From assembly GCF_009760925.1 (NCBI RefSeq), contig NZ_VRLV01000012.1, forward strand, positions 62,001-126,000: DNA of 64,000 nt, read 5' to 3'. The translations under genes and the position numbers were made by a program. A model generated the notes under the pieces. It was given only the letters and a program-made list of their open reading frames with translations. It was not told the DNA's origin and searched no databases. This stretch comes from Nonomuraea typhae (GTDB lineage: Bacteria; Actinomycetota; Actinomycetes; Streptosporangiales; Streptosporangiaceae). How positions within the stretch are numbered: position 1 is the stretch's first letter; every line of letters starts with the position of its first letter. Shown piece after piece: positions 1 through 9,270 of this stretch.

Positions 1-3000
1 CGGCGGCGTCGTGGGCGACTTCACCTCGCTCAACCTCCTGGCCGTCGACACCACGCCGGACGCCGCCTTCGGCACCCGCGCCCGGGCCATCGGCCAGCAG
101 CTCTTCGACGACCTCGAGCACCGGCGGCACACCGGGATCGAGGTCATCCGCGAACTGTCGCGGCGCCGGGGACGGGCGGCGAGTCTGATGCCGGTCGTGT
201 TCACCAGCGCGATCGGCCTGGGGCAGGACGAGACGGGACGGGCCGGGTACGGGATCAGCCAGACGCCGCAGGTCTGGATCGACTGCCAGGTCAAGGAACA
301 CCGGGGCGAGCTCCTGGTCAACTGGGACGTGCGCGAGGGCATCCTGCCCGAGGGCGTGGTGGACGACATGTTCGCCGCCTTCACCTCCCTTCTGGTACGG
401 CTGGCCGGGCCGCCGGCCTGGGCGGAGGTCTCGCCCGTGCCGTTGCCTCCCGCGCAGGCGGGGCGTCGCCAGGAGGTCAACGACACGGCGGCGCCGCTGC
501 CCGGGCGGTTGCTGCACGAGCCCTTTCTGGCGCAGGCCGAGGCTGAGCCGGACCGGGTGGCGGTGATCACCTCTTCCGGGCGGGTCACGTATGGGGAGCT
601 GCTGGGGCGGGCGCGGGAGTTCGCCGGAGGGCTGCTCGAGCGTGGGCTGGCGGCCGGGGAGATCGTGGCGGTGGCCATGGACAAGGGCGTTGAGCAGGTG
701 GCCGCGGTCATCGGCACCCTCCTGGCCGGGGGCGTTTACCTGCCTCTGGACACCAGCCAGCCGAAAGCCCGCCGCGACAGCATCCTCACCGACGCGGGCG
801 CCCGCCTCGTGCTGCTCCCGTCGGAAGACGGCCTGCCCTCGGACTCGGGGATGCCGGACCCGGGGCCGCCCGGGCGGGTCGCGCCCGACGACCCGGCCTA
901 CGTGATCTACACCTCCGGCTCCACCGGCACCCCGAAGGGCGTCGTCGTCAGCCATCGGGCCGCCCGCAACACCCTGGACGACATCACCGCCCGCTTCTGG
1001 ATCCGCGGGGACGACCGGGTCCTGGGGCTGGCGGCGCTGGGCTTCGACCTGTCGGTGTACGACATCTTCGGCACCCTGGCCATCGGCGCCGCCCTCGTGC
1101 TGCCCGATCCCGCCCGCCGGGGCGACCCGGCGCACTGGGCCGCGTGTGTGGCCGAGCACGGCGTGACCGTCTGGAACTCGGTGCCCGCCCAGCTGCAGAT
1201 GCTCCAGCACTACCTCGACGCCGGACCCGGCCTGGACCTGCCCACCCTGCGCCTCGGCCTGCTGTCGGGGGACTGGATCCCCCTCACCCTCCCCGGTCAG
1301 GTCCGCGACCGGCTGCCGGGCCTGCGCCTGATCAGCCTCGGCGGCGCCACCGAGGCCGCCGTCTGGTCGATCTTCCACCCGATCGAGGGCGAGCTGCCGG
1401 GCTGGCCGAGCATCCCGTACGGCAAGCCGCTGGCGAACCAGTCGTTCCACGTGCTCGACGCGGCCATGCGGCCGTGCCCGGACTGGGTGCCCGGCGAGTT
1501 GTACATCGGCGGCGCCGGTCTTGCCCTCGGCTACCAGGGCGACCCGGCCCGTACGGCGGAGCGGTTCGTCCACCACGACGGCCGGCGGCTTTACCGGACC
1601 GGAGACCTGGGCCGGTACCGGCCCGACGGGAACATCGAGTTCCTGGGCCGCGAGGACCTCCAGGTCAAGATCCGCGGCCACCGGATCGAACTGGCCGAGG
1701 TGGAGGCCGCGGTGCTGGCCCACCCGTCGGTGGCGGCGGCCGCGGTGAGCGTGGACGGCGGGGAGCCGATGGAACGCCGCCTGCTGGCGTTCGCGCAGGC
1801 CGTACAGACGAGGGACGACCCGCCCCCGCCGCTGCCCGCGCCCGCCGACCCGGCCGAGGGGGTGGACCTCGACCGCGTGGTGGAGGTCGCGGCGACCCTG
1901 GAGGAGATCGCCCTGACCGCGATGTCCGACGCCCTGCGCGCCGCGGACCTGTTCCGCGCCTCCGGCCACTCTTCCGGCCAAGGTGAAGGGCCGGGGCATG
2001 ACGTGGACGAGGTTCTGGAGCGGGCCCGGGTGGCGCCTGCCCATCAGGGGCTGGTCCGGCGCTGGCTGGTGGCCCTGCACGAGCGCGGACGCCTCGACGT
2101 GGACCACGGCACCGGCCGCTACCACAACCTGCGCCACGACACCGACCTGGAAACCGCCTGGCGCCGGGTCGGGGAACTGACCAGGGGGCTCGACTACGGC
2201 GACGAGCTGATCGCCTTCCTCCGGCGCGGCTCCGCCCACCTGCCCGAGCTGATGCGCGGCGAACTGGACGCCAGAGACCTCCTCTTCCCGCAAGCCGGCA
2301 CGAGCACCGCCGAAGGCGCCTACCGCGACAACGTCCTGAGCCGCTACGTCAACGCCGTCGCCCGGCACGTCCTGGGCAACCTGGCCAGGCAGCACGAGCA
2401 GCACGGGAGGGGAGTGCTGCGTGTGCTGGAGGTGGGCGCGGGGGTGGGCGGCACCAGCGCCGACCTGATCGCGGAGCTGGCCGCCTACGACGTGGACTAC
2501 CTGTTCACCGACCTGTCCAGGTTCTTCCTGGACGAGGCGGCCGAGCGGTTCGCCGCCCACCCCTGGGTCCGGTACGGGATCTTCGATCTGAATGCCGACC
2601 ACCGCGCCCAGGGCCTGGCCCCGAACGCGGCCGACGTCGTGGTGGCGGCGAACGTCCTGCACAACGCCCGCGACCGGGCGGCCACGCTGGCCCGCTTCCG
2701 TGAGCTGCTGGCCCCGGGCGGCTGGCTGGTCTTCATCGAGACGACCAGGGACCACGCCCAGATCATGGCCTCGATGGAGTTCCTCATGGAGCCGCACGAC
2801 CGGCCGCGGACCTTCACCACCCGGCGGGAATGGCGGGAACTCCTGGAGGCTGCGGGCGCCACCGTCCACCTGCACCTGCCGGCCGAGGACGAGCGCCTGG
2901 CCGCACTGGGCCAGTGTGTGTTCGCGGCGCGGTTCCCCGCGGACCGGGCGATGATCGACCCGGCCGAGCTGCGCGGGTTCCTGGCCGAGCGGCTGCCCGA

Positions 3001-4273
3001 GTACATGATCCCGTCCGCCGTCCAGGTGGTGGACGCGCTGCCGCTGACCGGCAACGGCAAACTGGACCGCGCCGCCCTGGCCGCCCTGCTGCCGGGCCGT
3101 ACGGGGGCCGGGGCGAGATCGGCGGGAACGGCGGGCGAGGCGCCCCGCGACGAGCTGGAGAGGCGCCTGGCCACCCTCTGGGCCGAGGTGCTCGGGCTGC
3201 CGGAGGTAGGCCGTGACCAGGACTTCTTCCTGCTCGGCGGCGACTCCCTGCTGGTGACCAAGCTGGCCGGTCGCATCAGGGAGGCGGTCGCCCCCGACGT
3301 GTACTGGGACAGTCTGGTCAGGCAGCTCATCAACCGGCCGACCGTGGCGGCCCTCGCCGTACATCTGCGGGAGGAGAACGCCGACCGCGCCCGGGGCGCC
3401 GCCACCACGGCCAGCCCGCTCGTGCGGCTCCATGAGGGCGGCGGCCGGCCGGCCCGCGTGCTCGTCCACGACGGCACCGGCACGCTGGCCCCGTACCGCG
3501 CCCTGATCGGCGAGCTCACCGGCTCGCCCCTGGTCGGCGTGGCCGTCGCCGACATCCCCGGCTACCTGGACCTGGACCCGGCCACCGCCGTGGAGACCCT
3601 GGCCGCCTCCTACGCCCGGCACCTGCTCAAGGATGGTGAGACCGATTTCGAGGTGATCGGCTACTGCATGGGCGGATTGATCGCCACCGAACTGGCCCGC
3701 CAGCTCACCGAGAGCGGCGCGAGCGTCGCGGGGCTCACGGTGATCAGCAGCGCCCGCTTCCCGTACCGCGTCGAGGACGAGGTCATGATCGAGTACGGCT
3801 TCGCGCAGGCGAGCGGCGTGGACCCGGTCCGCCTCGGCTACCCGGCGGGCGACCTGGCCGGAGCGCTGCGCGAGGTGCTGAAGGCGACGCCGGGCGTGGT
3901 CCCCGAGGGGGCACTGGCCGGGCTGGGCGGCGAGGTCGGCGCGGCGTTCGCGGCGCTGGCCGCCAAGCCGCGCGAGGAGCGGGCGGCGGCCCTGTCCCGG
4001 GCGATCGGCACCGACGTCGGCCAGGCGCTGCGCGTCTTCGGCCAGAGTTTCGCCGCCGTCACCCGCTACGACCCCGAGCCGTACGCGGGCGACCTCACCT
4101 TCCTGCGCCAGCGCGGCGTCACGAATCTGGTCCCGACCCTGCAGGACGACATGACCGCCTTCTGGCACGACCTCTGCCTGGGCCGCCTGACCGTGGCCGA
4201 CATCGACGGCGACCACTTCACCTGCCTGGACCCGGCCCACGCCGCCGCCGTCGCCCGCCGGATCGCCCGGTGA
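1..4273 (+). CDS. NRPS C-terminal part: Cy (partial)-A-MT-PCP-TE, pyochelin/yersiniabactin type
   Basis: The frame is already open at the left edge, so the 5' end is missing. The first ~150 residues are the end of a heterocyclization (Cy) domain, with GDFTSL near the start and FTSAIG and SQTPQVWID after it. The adenylation domain follows, with YTSGSTGTPKG near residue 300. Its pocket residues read D-L-Y-N-L-S-L-V-W, one change from the known cysteine code DLYNLSLIW. A SAM methyltransferase domain (LEVGAGVGGTS, ~810) is inserted before the last adenylation motif (NGKLDR, ~1020), as in PchF. Next come a carrier domain (LGGDSL, ~1080) and a thioesterase whose nucleophile motif is GYCMGG, with Cys instead of the usual Ser. 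Established role of this architecture: activate Cys, cyclise it to a thiazoline, N-methylate the ring and release the siderophore. The salicylate and loading genes must lie upstream. The stop overlaps the next start (GTGA). Confidence 0.93.
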   Translation, partial: GGVVGDFTSLNLLAVDTTPDAAFGTRARAIGQQLFDDLEHRRHTGIEVIRELSRRRGRAASLMPVVFTSAIGLGQDETGRAGYGISQTPQVWIDCQVKEHRGELLVNWDVREGILPEGVVDDMFAAFTSLLVRLAGPPAWAEVSPVPLPPAQAGRRQEVNDTAAPLPGRLLHEPFLAQAEAEPDRVAVITSSGRVTYGELLGRAREFAGGLLERGLAAGEIVAVAMDKGVEQVAAVIGTLLAGGVYLPLDTSQPKARRDSILTDAGARLVLLPSEDGLPSDSGMPDPGPPGRVAPDDPAYVIYTSGSTGTPKGVVVSHRAARNTLDDITARFWIRGDDRVLGLAALGFDLSVYDIFGTLAIGAALVLPDPARRGDPAHWAACVAEHGVTVWNSVPAQLQMLQHYLDAGPGLDLPTLRLGLLSGDWIPLTLPGQVRDRLPGLRLISLGGATEAAVWSIFHPIEGELPGWPSIPYGKPLANQSFHVLDAAMRPCPDWVPGELYIGGAGLALGYQGDPARTAERFVHHDGRRLYRTGDLGRYRPDGNIEFLGREDLQVKIRGHRIELAEVEAAVLAHPSVAAAAVSVDGGEPMERRLLAFAQAVQTRDDPPPPLPAPADPAEGVDLDRVVEVAATLEEIALTAMSDALRAADLFRASGHSSGQGEGPGHDVDEVLERARVAPAHQGLVRRWLVALHERGRLDVDHGTGRYHNLRHDTDLETAWRRVGELTRGLDYGDELIAFLRRGSAHLPELMRGELDARDLLFPQAGTSTAEGAYRDNVLSRYVNAVARHVLGNLARQHEQHGRGVLRVLEVGAGVGGTSADLIAELAAYDVDYLFTDLSRFFLDEAAERFAAHPWVRYGIFDLNADHRAQGLAPNAADVVVAANVLHNARDRAATLARFRELLAPGGWLVFIETTRDHAQIMASMEFLMEPHDRPRTFTTRREWRELLEAAGATVHLHLPAEDERLAALGQCVFAARFPADRAMIDPAELRGFLAERLPEYMIPSAVQVVDALPLTGNGKLDRAALAALLPGRTGAGARSAGTAGEAPRDELERRLATLWAEVLGLPEVGRDQDFFLLGGDSLLVTKLAGRIREAVAPDVYWDSLVRQLINRPTVAALAVHLREENADRARGAATTASPLVRLHEGGGRPARVLVHDGTGTLAPYRALIGELTGSPLVGVAVADIPGYLDLDPATAVETLAASYARHLLKDGETDFEVIGYCMGGLIATELARQLTESGASVAGLTVISSARFPYRVEDEVMIEYGFAQASGVDPVRLGYPAGDLAGALREVLKATPGVVPEGALAGLGGEVGAAFAALAAKPREERAAALSRAIGTDVGQALRVFGQSFAAVTRYDPEPYAGDLTFLRQRGVTNLVPTLQDDMTAFWHDLCLGRLTVADIDGDHFTCLDPAHAAAVARRIAR

Positions 4274-5265
4274 TCGGCGTCCTGGGCGCCACCGGGGCCG
4301 TGGGCCGCCGGGTGGCCGAGCTCCTGGAACCCCACGGGGTGCGCCGGGGCAGCCGTTCTGGGCCGGGGCAGCGGGTGGACGCCTACGACCCGGCCGGGCT
4401 GGCCGCCTTCTGCGCGGGCTGCCGCCTCGTGGTCAACTGCGCGGGCCCCTCGCACCGGCTGCTCGACCGGGTCGCGCGGGCCGCGTTCGCCGCGGGCGCC
4501 GACTACGTGGACGCCGCGGGCGACGATCCGCTGTTCGGGCTGCTGTCGTCGTCCGGTACGGCCGGCCGTACCGCGATCGTGTCGGCCGGGATGCTGCCCG
4601 GGCTGACGGGCCTGCTGCCGAGGCTGGTGACGGCACACGGAACGCACCGGCTGGACGTGTACACGGGCGGACGCGACCGGCTCACCCCCGCGGCGGCCGA
4701 GGACGTCCTCCTGTCCCGGGGGTACGGCGAGGCCCTGGCGGCCTGGCGGGGCGGGGTCCGCGTGTCCAGGGCGCTGACCCCGGCCGAGGACGTGGCGCTG
4801 CCGTACTTCCCCGAACGCGTGAGCCTGCACCCGTACCTGACCACGGAGGCCGAGCGGCTGGCCCGGCGCCTGAGCGTGGGGGAGTCGCACTGGTACACGG
4901 TCACCTCCAAGGAGCGCGTGCTGGCGCTGGCCCGCGGGTCGGCCGCGGACCTGGAACGGGCGGCGGCCCTCGAGCTCGCCGGCCGCGCGCCGTACTACGC
5001 CATGCTCTTCCAGGCCGTCGGCCCGTCCGGCACCGGCACACTCGCGCTCCGCACCGCCGACACCGCCGCGCTGACCGCGGCCGTCGCCGCGCACGCGGCC
5101 GAGGAGGTGCTGGCCGGAGCCGTGCGACCGGGCGCGCACTACGCCGCCGACGTCCTCGACCCCGAGGCCGTGCTGGCCGCGATCGCCCCCGTGGCCCGGG
5201 TGGACATGACCCGGGCCCTCCCGCCCGTGGACCCGCTCGCGCCGATCGAGGAGGGCGAGCTGTGA
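4270..5265 (+). CDS. Saccharopine-dehydrogenase-like NAD(P)-binding protein of the siderophore operon
   Basis: 331 residues from a GTG overlapping the NRPS stop. The N-terminus is a Rossmann fold with the dinucleotide motif GATGAVGRR at residues 5-13, followed by the VVNCAGP and YVDAAGD segments typical of the saccharopine dehydrogenase/trans-acting enoyl-reductase-like family. No lysine-pathway genes are nearby. Four-base overlaps with the NRPS and with the imide reductase tie it to the siderophore. Its reaction is not known to me; it may reduce or epimerise a thiazoline intermediate, or assist the reductase that follows. The fold assignment is firm; the role is inference from context. Confidence 0.8.
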   Translation: MIGVLGATGAVGRRVAELLEPHGVRRGSRSGPGQRVDAYDPAGLAAFCAGCRLVVNCAGPSHRLLDRVARAAFAAGADYVDAAGDDPLFGLLSSSGTAGRTAIVSAGMLPGLTGLLPRLVTAHGTHRLDVYTGGRDRLTPAAAEDVLLSRGYGEALAAWRGGVRVSRALTPAEDVALPYFPERVSLHPYLTTEAERLARRLSVGESHWYTVTSKERVLALARGSAADLERAAALELAGRAPYYAMLFQAVGPSGTGTLALRTADTAALTAAVAAHAAEEVLAGAVRPGAHYAADVLDPEAVLAAIAPVARVDMTRALPPVDPLAPIEEGEL

Positions 5266-6299
5266 AGCGCGTCGTCGTCTGCGGCACCACGTTCGGCCAG
5301 GTCTACCTGGACGCCCTGCGCGAGGGCCCGTTCGAGCTGGCCGGGATCCTGGCCAAGGGCGGCGCCCGCTCGGCCGCCTGTGCCCGCGAGCACGGCGTCC
5401 CCCTGCTCACCGACCCCGCCCGGGTAGCGGAGGTGGCCGACGCCGCCTGCGTGGTGGTCCGCTCGGGCGTGGTGGGCGGTGAGGGCAGCGAGGTGGCCGC
5501 GGCGCTCCTGGAACACGGCGTGCACGTTCTCCAGGAGCATCCCGTGCATCCCGACGAGCTGGCCACGGTCCTGCGCACGGCCCGCGCGGCGGGCACGGTT
5601 CACCACCTCAACACGCTCTACGTGCACCTGGACCCGGTCCGCCGCTTCATCGCCGCGGCCAGGCGGCTGCGCGCGGTCCAGCAGCCGCTCTACGTGGACG
5701 CCGCCTGCAGCGTGCACGTGGCGTACGCCCTGCTGGACATCCTCGCCCAAGCCCTGGGCCCGCTGCGCCCCTGGACCCTGACCGCGGCCCCGTCGCACGC
5801 CGCCCCCTTCACCGCGGTCACCGGCGCGCTGGGCGGCGTCCCGCTCACGCTGCGCGTGCAGAACCAGATCGCCCCGAACGACCCCGACGCCCACCTCCAC
5901 CTGCTGCACCGCATCACGATCGGCGCCGAGGGCGGCAACCTCACCCTGGTCAACACCCACGGCCCGATCGTCTGGAGCCCCCGCATGTACGTCGGCCGCG
6001 ACCCCGACGGCCGCTTCGCCACCGGCGACCCCCACCTCGCCCTGCCCAGCGCCACCACGCTGGGCCCCGCCGAGGCGCCCTCCTTCCACGACGTCGTCAC
6101 GCGCCTGTGGCCCGACGGGGTACGGCGGGCGCTGACGACCCTGCACGAGGCCGTCACCGGGGGCGGCGACCCCCTGAGCCAGGGCCAGTACCACCTGGGC
6201 CTCGGCCGCCTCTGGCTCGACCTGACCCGCACCATCGGCCGCCCCGACCTGCTCACCCAGGAACCGCCCCGGCCGCTGGCCGCCGAGGAGATCGCATGA
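5262..6299 (+). CDS. Thiazolinyl imide reductase (PchG/Irp3/YbtU-like)
   Basis: 345 residues starting ATGA-coupled to the previous gene. The N-terminus has the VVCGTTFGQVYLDAL motif characteristic of thiazolinyl imide reductases, a variant of the Gfo/Idh dinucleotide site. The conserved EHPVHPDEL and THHLNTLYVHL-like segments of the family follow (ARAAGTVHHLNTLY near residue 110). This enzyme uses NADPH to reduce one enzyme-bound thiazoline to a thiazolidine during pyochelin or yersiniabactin assembly. Its presence next to a Cy-A-MT-PCP-TE module strongly supports a mixed thiazoline/thiazolidine product. It overlaps the downstream thioesterase by four bases. Confidence 0.92.
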   Translation: MKRVVVCGTTFGQVYLDALREGPFELAGILAKGGARSAACAREHGVPLLTDPARVAEVADAACVVVRSGVVGGEGSEVAAALLEHGVHVLQEHPVHPDELATVLRTARAAGTVHHLNTLYVHLDPVRRFIAAARRLRAVQQPLYVDAACSVHVAYALLDILAQALGPLRPWTLTAAPSHAAPFTAVTGALGGVPLTLRVQNQIAPNDPDAHLHLLHRITIGAEGGNLTLVNTHGPIVWSPRMYVGRDPDGRFATGDPHLALPSATTLGPAEAPSFHDVVTRLWPDGVRRALTTLHEAVTGGGDPLSQGQYHLGLGRLWLDLTRTIGRPDLLTQEPPRPLAAEEIA

Positions 6300-7027
6300 C
6301 GCCCCTCCACTGCTACGAACCGCGGCCCGGAGCCGCCCTGCGGCTGTTCTGCTTCCCGCACGCGGGCGGCAACGCCGCCTTCTTCCGCCTCTGGCACCGC
6401 ACCCGGCACGACCTCGAGGTGCGAGCCGTGCAGTACCCAGGCCGCGCCGACCGGGCCGCCGAGCCGTTCGCCGACGACGTCCAGGTCCTGGCCAAACAGC
6501 TCGCCGAGGCCGTGGCGCCGCTGCTCGACCGCCCCGCCGTGCTGTTCGGCCACAGCCTGGGCGCGCTCATCGCCTACGAGGTCACACACGCGCTCCGCGC
6601 GATGGGCCGCGCCCCCGCCGCCCTCGTCGTGTCCGGCCGCCACGCCGCCCACGACCATCGCGGCACCACCACCTTCACCGGCTCCGACGACGACCTGGTC
6701 GCCGAACTGGCCCGGCTCGGCGGCTCCGCCCCCGAACTGCTGGCCGATCCGGAGATCCGGCGTCTCGCGCTGCCCGCCGTACGCCACGACTACCGCCTCG
6801 ACGAGACCTACGCGCACCGCCACGACCGGCCGCTGGACCGGCCCGTCCTGGCGCTGATCGGCGCGGACGACCCCGAGGTGAGCCCCGGCCAGGCCGCCCG
6901 CTGGGGCGAGCTGACCACCGGCCCCTTCACCCAGCGCAGCCTGCCCGGCGACCACTTCTACCTGGCGGACCGGCGCGCGGACGTCCTGCGCGCCGTGCTC
7001 GCCACCGTGCCGCCGCCCACGCCCTGA
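6296..7027 (+). CDS. Type II thioesterase (PchC/YbtT/GrsT family)
   Basis: 243 residues. I start it at the ATG inside the ATGA overlap; the same frame is open further upstream, but that part overlaps the reductase. The alpha/beta hydrolase motifs are clear: CFPHAGGNAAFF near residue 20, the nucleophile elbow FGHSLGALIAYE near residue 85, the late Asp in IGADDPEVSP, and GDHFYL with the catalytic His near residue 220. Type II thioesterases hydrolyse misprimed or stalled acyl groups from carrier domains, so it is the editing enzyme for the NRPS upstream. Confidence 0.92.
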   Translation: MTPLHCYEPRPGAALRLFCFPHAGGNAAFFRLWHRTRHDLEVRAVQYPGRADRAAEPFADDVQVLAKQLAEAVAPLLDRPAVLFGHSLGALIAYEVTHALRAMGRAPAALVVSGRHAAHDHRGTTTFTGSDDDLVAELARLGGSAPELLADPEIRRLALPAVRHDYRLDETYAHRHDRPLDRPVLALIGADDPEVSPGQAARWGELTTGPFTQRSLPGDHFYLADRRADVLRAVLATVPPPTP

Positions 7028-7039
7028 GGAGCACCACCC

Positions 7040-8017
7040 GTGATCGAGAACGACCTCCTGCGCATCCTCACCGGCGGCTGGGTGGCCCAGGCGACCTCCG
7101 TGGCCGCCAGGATCGGCCTGCCCGACGCCCTGTCCGCCGGCCCGTCGGACGCCGCCGCCCTCTCCAGGGGCCTCGGCGTCGACTCCCGCGCGCTGGCCAG
7201 GCTGCTGCGCCTGCTCACCGCCGCCGGACTCCTGGAGGAGAACGGCGAGGCGTACACGCTGACCGAGATGGGCGCCCTGCTGCGCCGCGAGAACCTCGGC
7301 CCGCTGGCCGCCCTGTACGGCTCCGACTACTTCATGGCCTCCTGGGCCGCCCTGGAACACAGCGTCACCACGGGCGAACAGGCGTTCACCCACGTGCACG
7401 GCACGCCCGTCTTCGACTACCTGGCCGGGCGCCCGGACCGATCCGGCGAATTCCACGCCGGGATGGCCGCCGGGACACTGTATTTCCGCCGCGTCCCCGA
7501 CGTGCACGACTTCACCGGAGCCCGGGCCGTCGTGGACGTGGGCGGCGGCACCGGCGCCCTCCTGGCGGAAATCCTGCGCCGTGCACCGCACACCCGAGGC
7601 GTGCTGTTCGACGTGCCCGACGTCATCGCGACGGCCGGCCGCGCCCTGGAGGACGTCGCGGACCGCTGCCACCTCGTCGGCGGCGACATGTTCGCCTCCG
7701 TCCCGGACGGCGGCGACACCTACCTGCTCTCCCGCATCCTGCACGACTGGGACGACGAGCAGTGCGCCACCATCCTCGGCAACCTGGCCAAGGCCATGCC
7801 ACCCGGCGCCAAGCTGCTCGTCATCGAGCGCGTGGTCTCCGCCGACGCCCTGCTCCCGGCCGCCTTCGACCTGCACATGATGGTCATGACCGGCGGCCGT
7901 GAACGCACCCTGCCCGAACTCCACGCCATGCTCATCCGCGCCGGCCTGACCCCTGCCTCCGTCACCGACCTGCCCCTCGGCATGCGCCTGCTGACCGCCG
8001 TCCTGGAGACCTCGTGA
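7040..8017 (+). CDS. SAM-dependent O-methyltransferase (hydroxyneurosporene/acetylserotonin type)
   Basis: 325 residues from a GTG, 12 bases after the thioesterase and preceded by TGAGGAGCACC as ribosome site. It has the winged-helix dimerisation domain of plant-type O-methyltransferases (residues 1-90), then VVDVGGGTGALL (SAM motif I, ~160) and the catalytic segment LSRILHDWDDEQC with the general-base His near residue 235. It overlaps the transporter gene by four bases, so it belongs to the siderophore operon. An O-methyltransferase is not needed for pyochelin itself. It may methylate the carboxylate or a phenol, so the product may be a methylated relative. Confidence 0.85.
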   Translation: MIENDLLRILTGGWVAQATSVAARIGLPDALSAGPSDAAALSRGLGVDSRALARLLRLLTAAGLLEENGEAYTLTEMGALLRRENLGPLAALYGSDYFMASWAALEHSVTTGEQAFTHVHGTPVFDYLAGRPDRSGEFHAGMAAGTLYFRRVPDVHDFTGARAVVDVGGGTGALLAEILRRAPHTRGVLFDVPDVIATAGRALEDVADRCHLVGGDMFASVPDGGDTYLLSRILHDWDDEQCATILGNLAKAMPPGAKLLVIERVVSADALLPAAFDLHMMVMTGGRERTLPELHAMLIRAGLTPASVTDLPLGMRLLTAVLETS

Positions 8018-9270
8018 ACCGCCTGCTGCCGGTCCTGGCCGGCCTCTACTTCGCCCAGGGCGTGCCCGTGGGCTTCTCCCTCGTCGCCCTGCCCGCCCTC
8101 CTGTACGGCGAAGGCGTCGACCTCGGCCGGCTGGGCATGCTGGGGATCCTCATCATGCCGTGGGCGCTCAAGTTCCTGTGGGCCCCGCAGATCGACAACC
8201 GCCCCCCGCCCCTCCGGCTGGGCGCGGGCCGCCGGGCCGGATGGGTCCTGACCTGCCAGCTCGCCGCCATCCCCGCCGCCGCCCTCCTGCTCGCGGTGGA
8301 CCCGGTCCGCGACTTCCTCTGGCTGCTGGCCGTACTCTTCGTGCTGAACATCCTGTTCGCCACCCAGGACATCGCCACCGACGCCCTCGCCGTCACCCGC
8401 CTGGCCGGCCGCGGCCGGCTCAACGCCAACGCCGTCCAGGGCGGCGCCTTCTCCGTCGGCCTGGTCGCCGGCGGCAGCGGCACCCTCCTCGCCTTCGCGC
8501 TGACCGGCTGGCCCGGCACGGTGGCCTGCCTCGTGCTGCTGCTCGCGGCCGGGACGGCGCCCCTGTGGTGGTCCCGCACCCACCTCGGCACCACCACCTC
8601 CGCCGGCACCGGTGAGCCCGCTCCTGGCGGGCCCGATGCCGAGGGGCCCGTCGAGCGGGCCTCCATCCGCCGCTTCCTGCGCCGCAAGGGCTCCTGGGGG
8701 TTGCTGGCGTTGTCGGCCGCCTACAAGCTGCCTCTGATGATGGGGTACGGCCTGGTCAACAGTCTCCTGGTCAAGCAGGGAGCCTCGTACACCACGATCT
8801 CCGTCACCGCCGCCACCGTGGTCACCGCGGTGTCCGTCGCCGGCGCCGCGGTCGCGCCCCGGCTCACCGTCCGCCTCGGGTTCCACCGCTTCCTGTTCAC
8901 GGCACTCGCCCTGGCGGCGGCCGTGTGGATGGGGCTCGGCCTCTGGCTTCTGCTGTCCGGCGACGGCATCGTGGTGCCCATCCTCGCCCAGGCCCTCGGG
9001 TACCTGCTGATCACGTCGGCGGTGGTCACGGTGTACGCCCTGTTCATGGCCGTGTCCGACCAGGGGCAAGCCGGGACCGACTACACCCTGCTCTACTGCG
9101 CCGAAGCCTTCGGCAACGCCGCCGCCACCGGCCTCGCGGGCGCGCTGGCCGGGGCGCTCGGCTTCGCCCCCACCTTCATCGTCGCGGGGGCCTGCGGGCT
9201 GCTCCTGCTCCCCGTCCTGATCTCCGCCTTCCGCCGCCTGCGCCAACCCGCCGCAAGCCTCACCGCCTAG
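8014..9270 (+). CDS. MFS siderophore transporter, RhtX/FptX-like
   Basis: 418 residues with about 12 hydrophobic helices, starting GTG-coupled to the methyltransferase. The N-terminal pattern (LYFAQGVPVGFSLVALPALL, then MPWALKFLWAPQIDN and FATQDIATDALAV) matches the single-component inner-membrane siderophore importers RhtX/FptX and the wider AmpG-like group. It most likely brings the ferric siderophore, or a fragment of it, back across the membrane; export cannot be excluded. Its stop TAG shares the four bases CTAG (9267-9270) with the stop of the convergent gene. Confidence 0.85.
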   Translation: MNRLLPVLAGLYFAQGVPVGFSLVALPALLYGEGVDLGRLGMLGILIMPWALKFLWAPQIDNRPPPLRLGAGRRAGWVLTCQLAAIPAAALLLAVDPVRDFLWLLAVLFVLNILFATQDIATDALAVTRLAGRGRLNANAVQGGAFSVGLVAGGSGTLLAFALTGWPGTVACLVLLLAAGTAPLWWSRTHLGTTTSAGTGEPAPGGPDAEGPVERASIRRFLRRKGSWGLLALSAAYKLPLMMGYGLVNSLLVKQGASYTTISVTAATVVTAVSVAGAAVAPRLTVRLGFHRFLFTALALAAAVWMGLGLWLLLSGDGIVVPILAQALGYLLITSAVVTVYALFMAVSDQGQAGTDYTLLYCAEAFGNAAATGLAGALAGALGFAPTFIVAGACGLLLLPVLISAFRRLRQPAASLTA

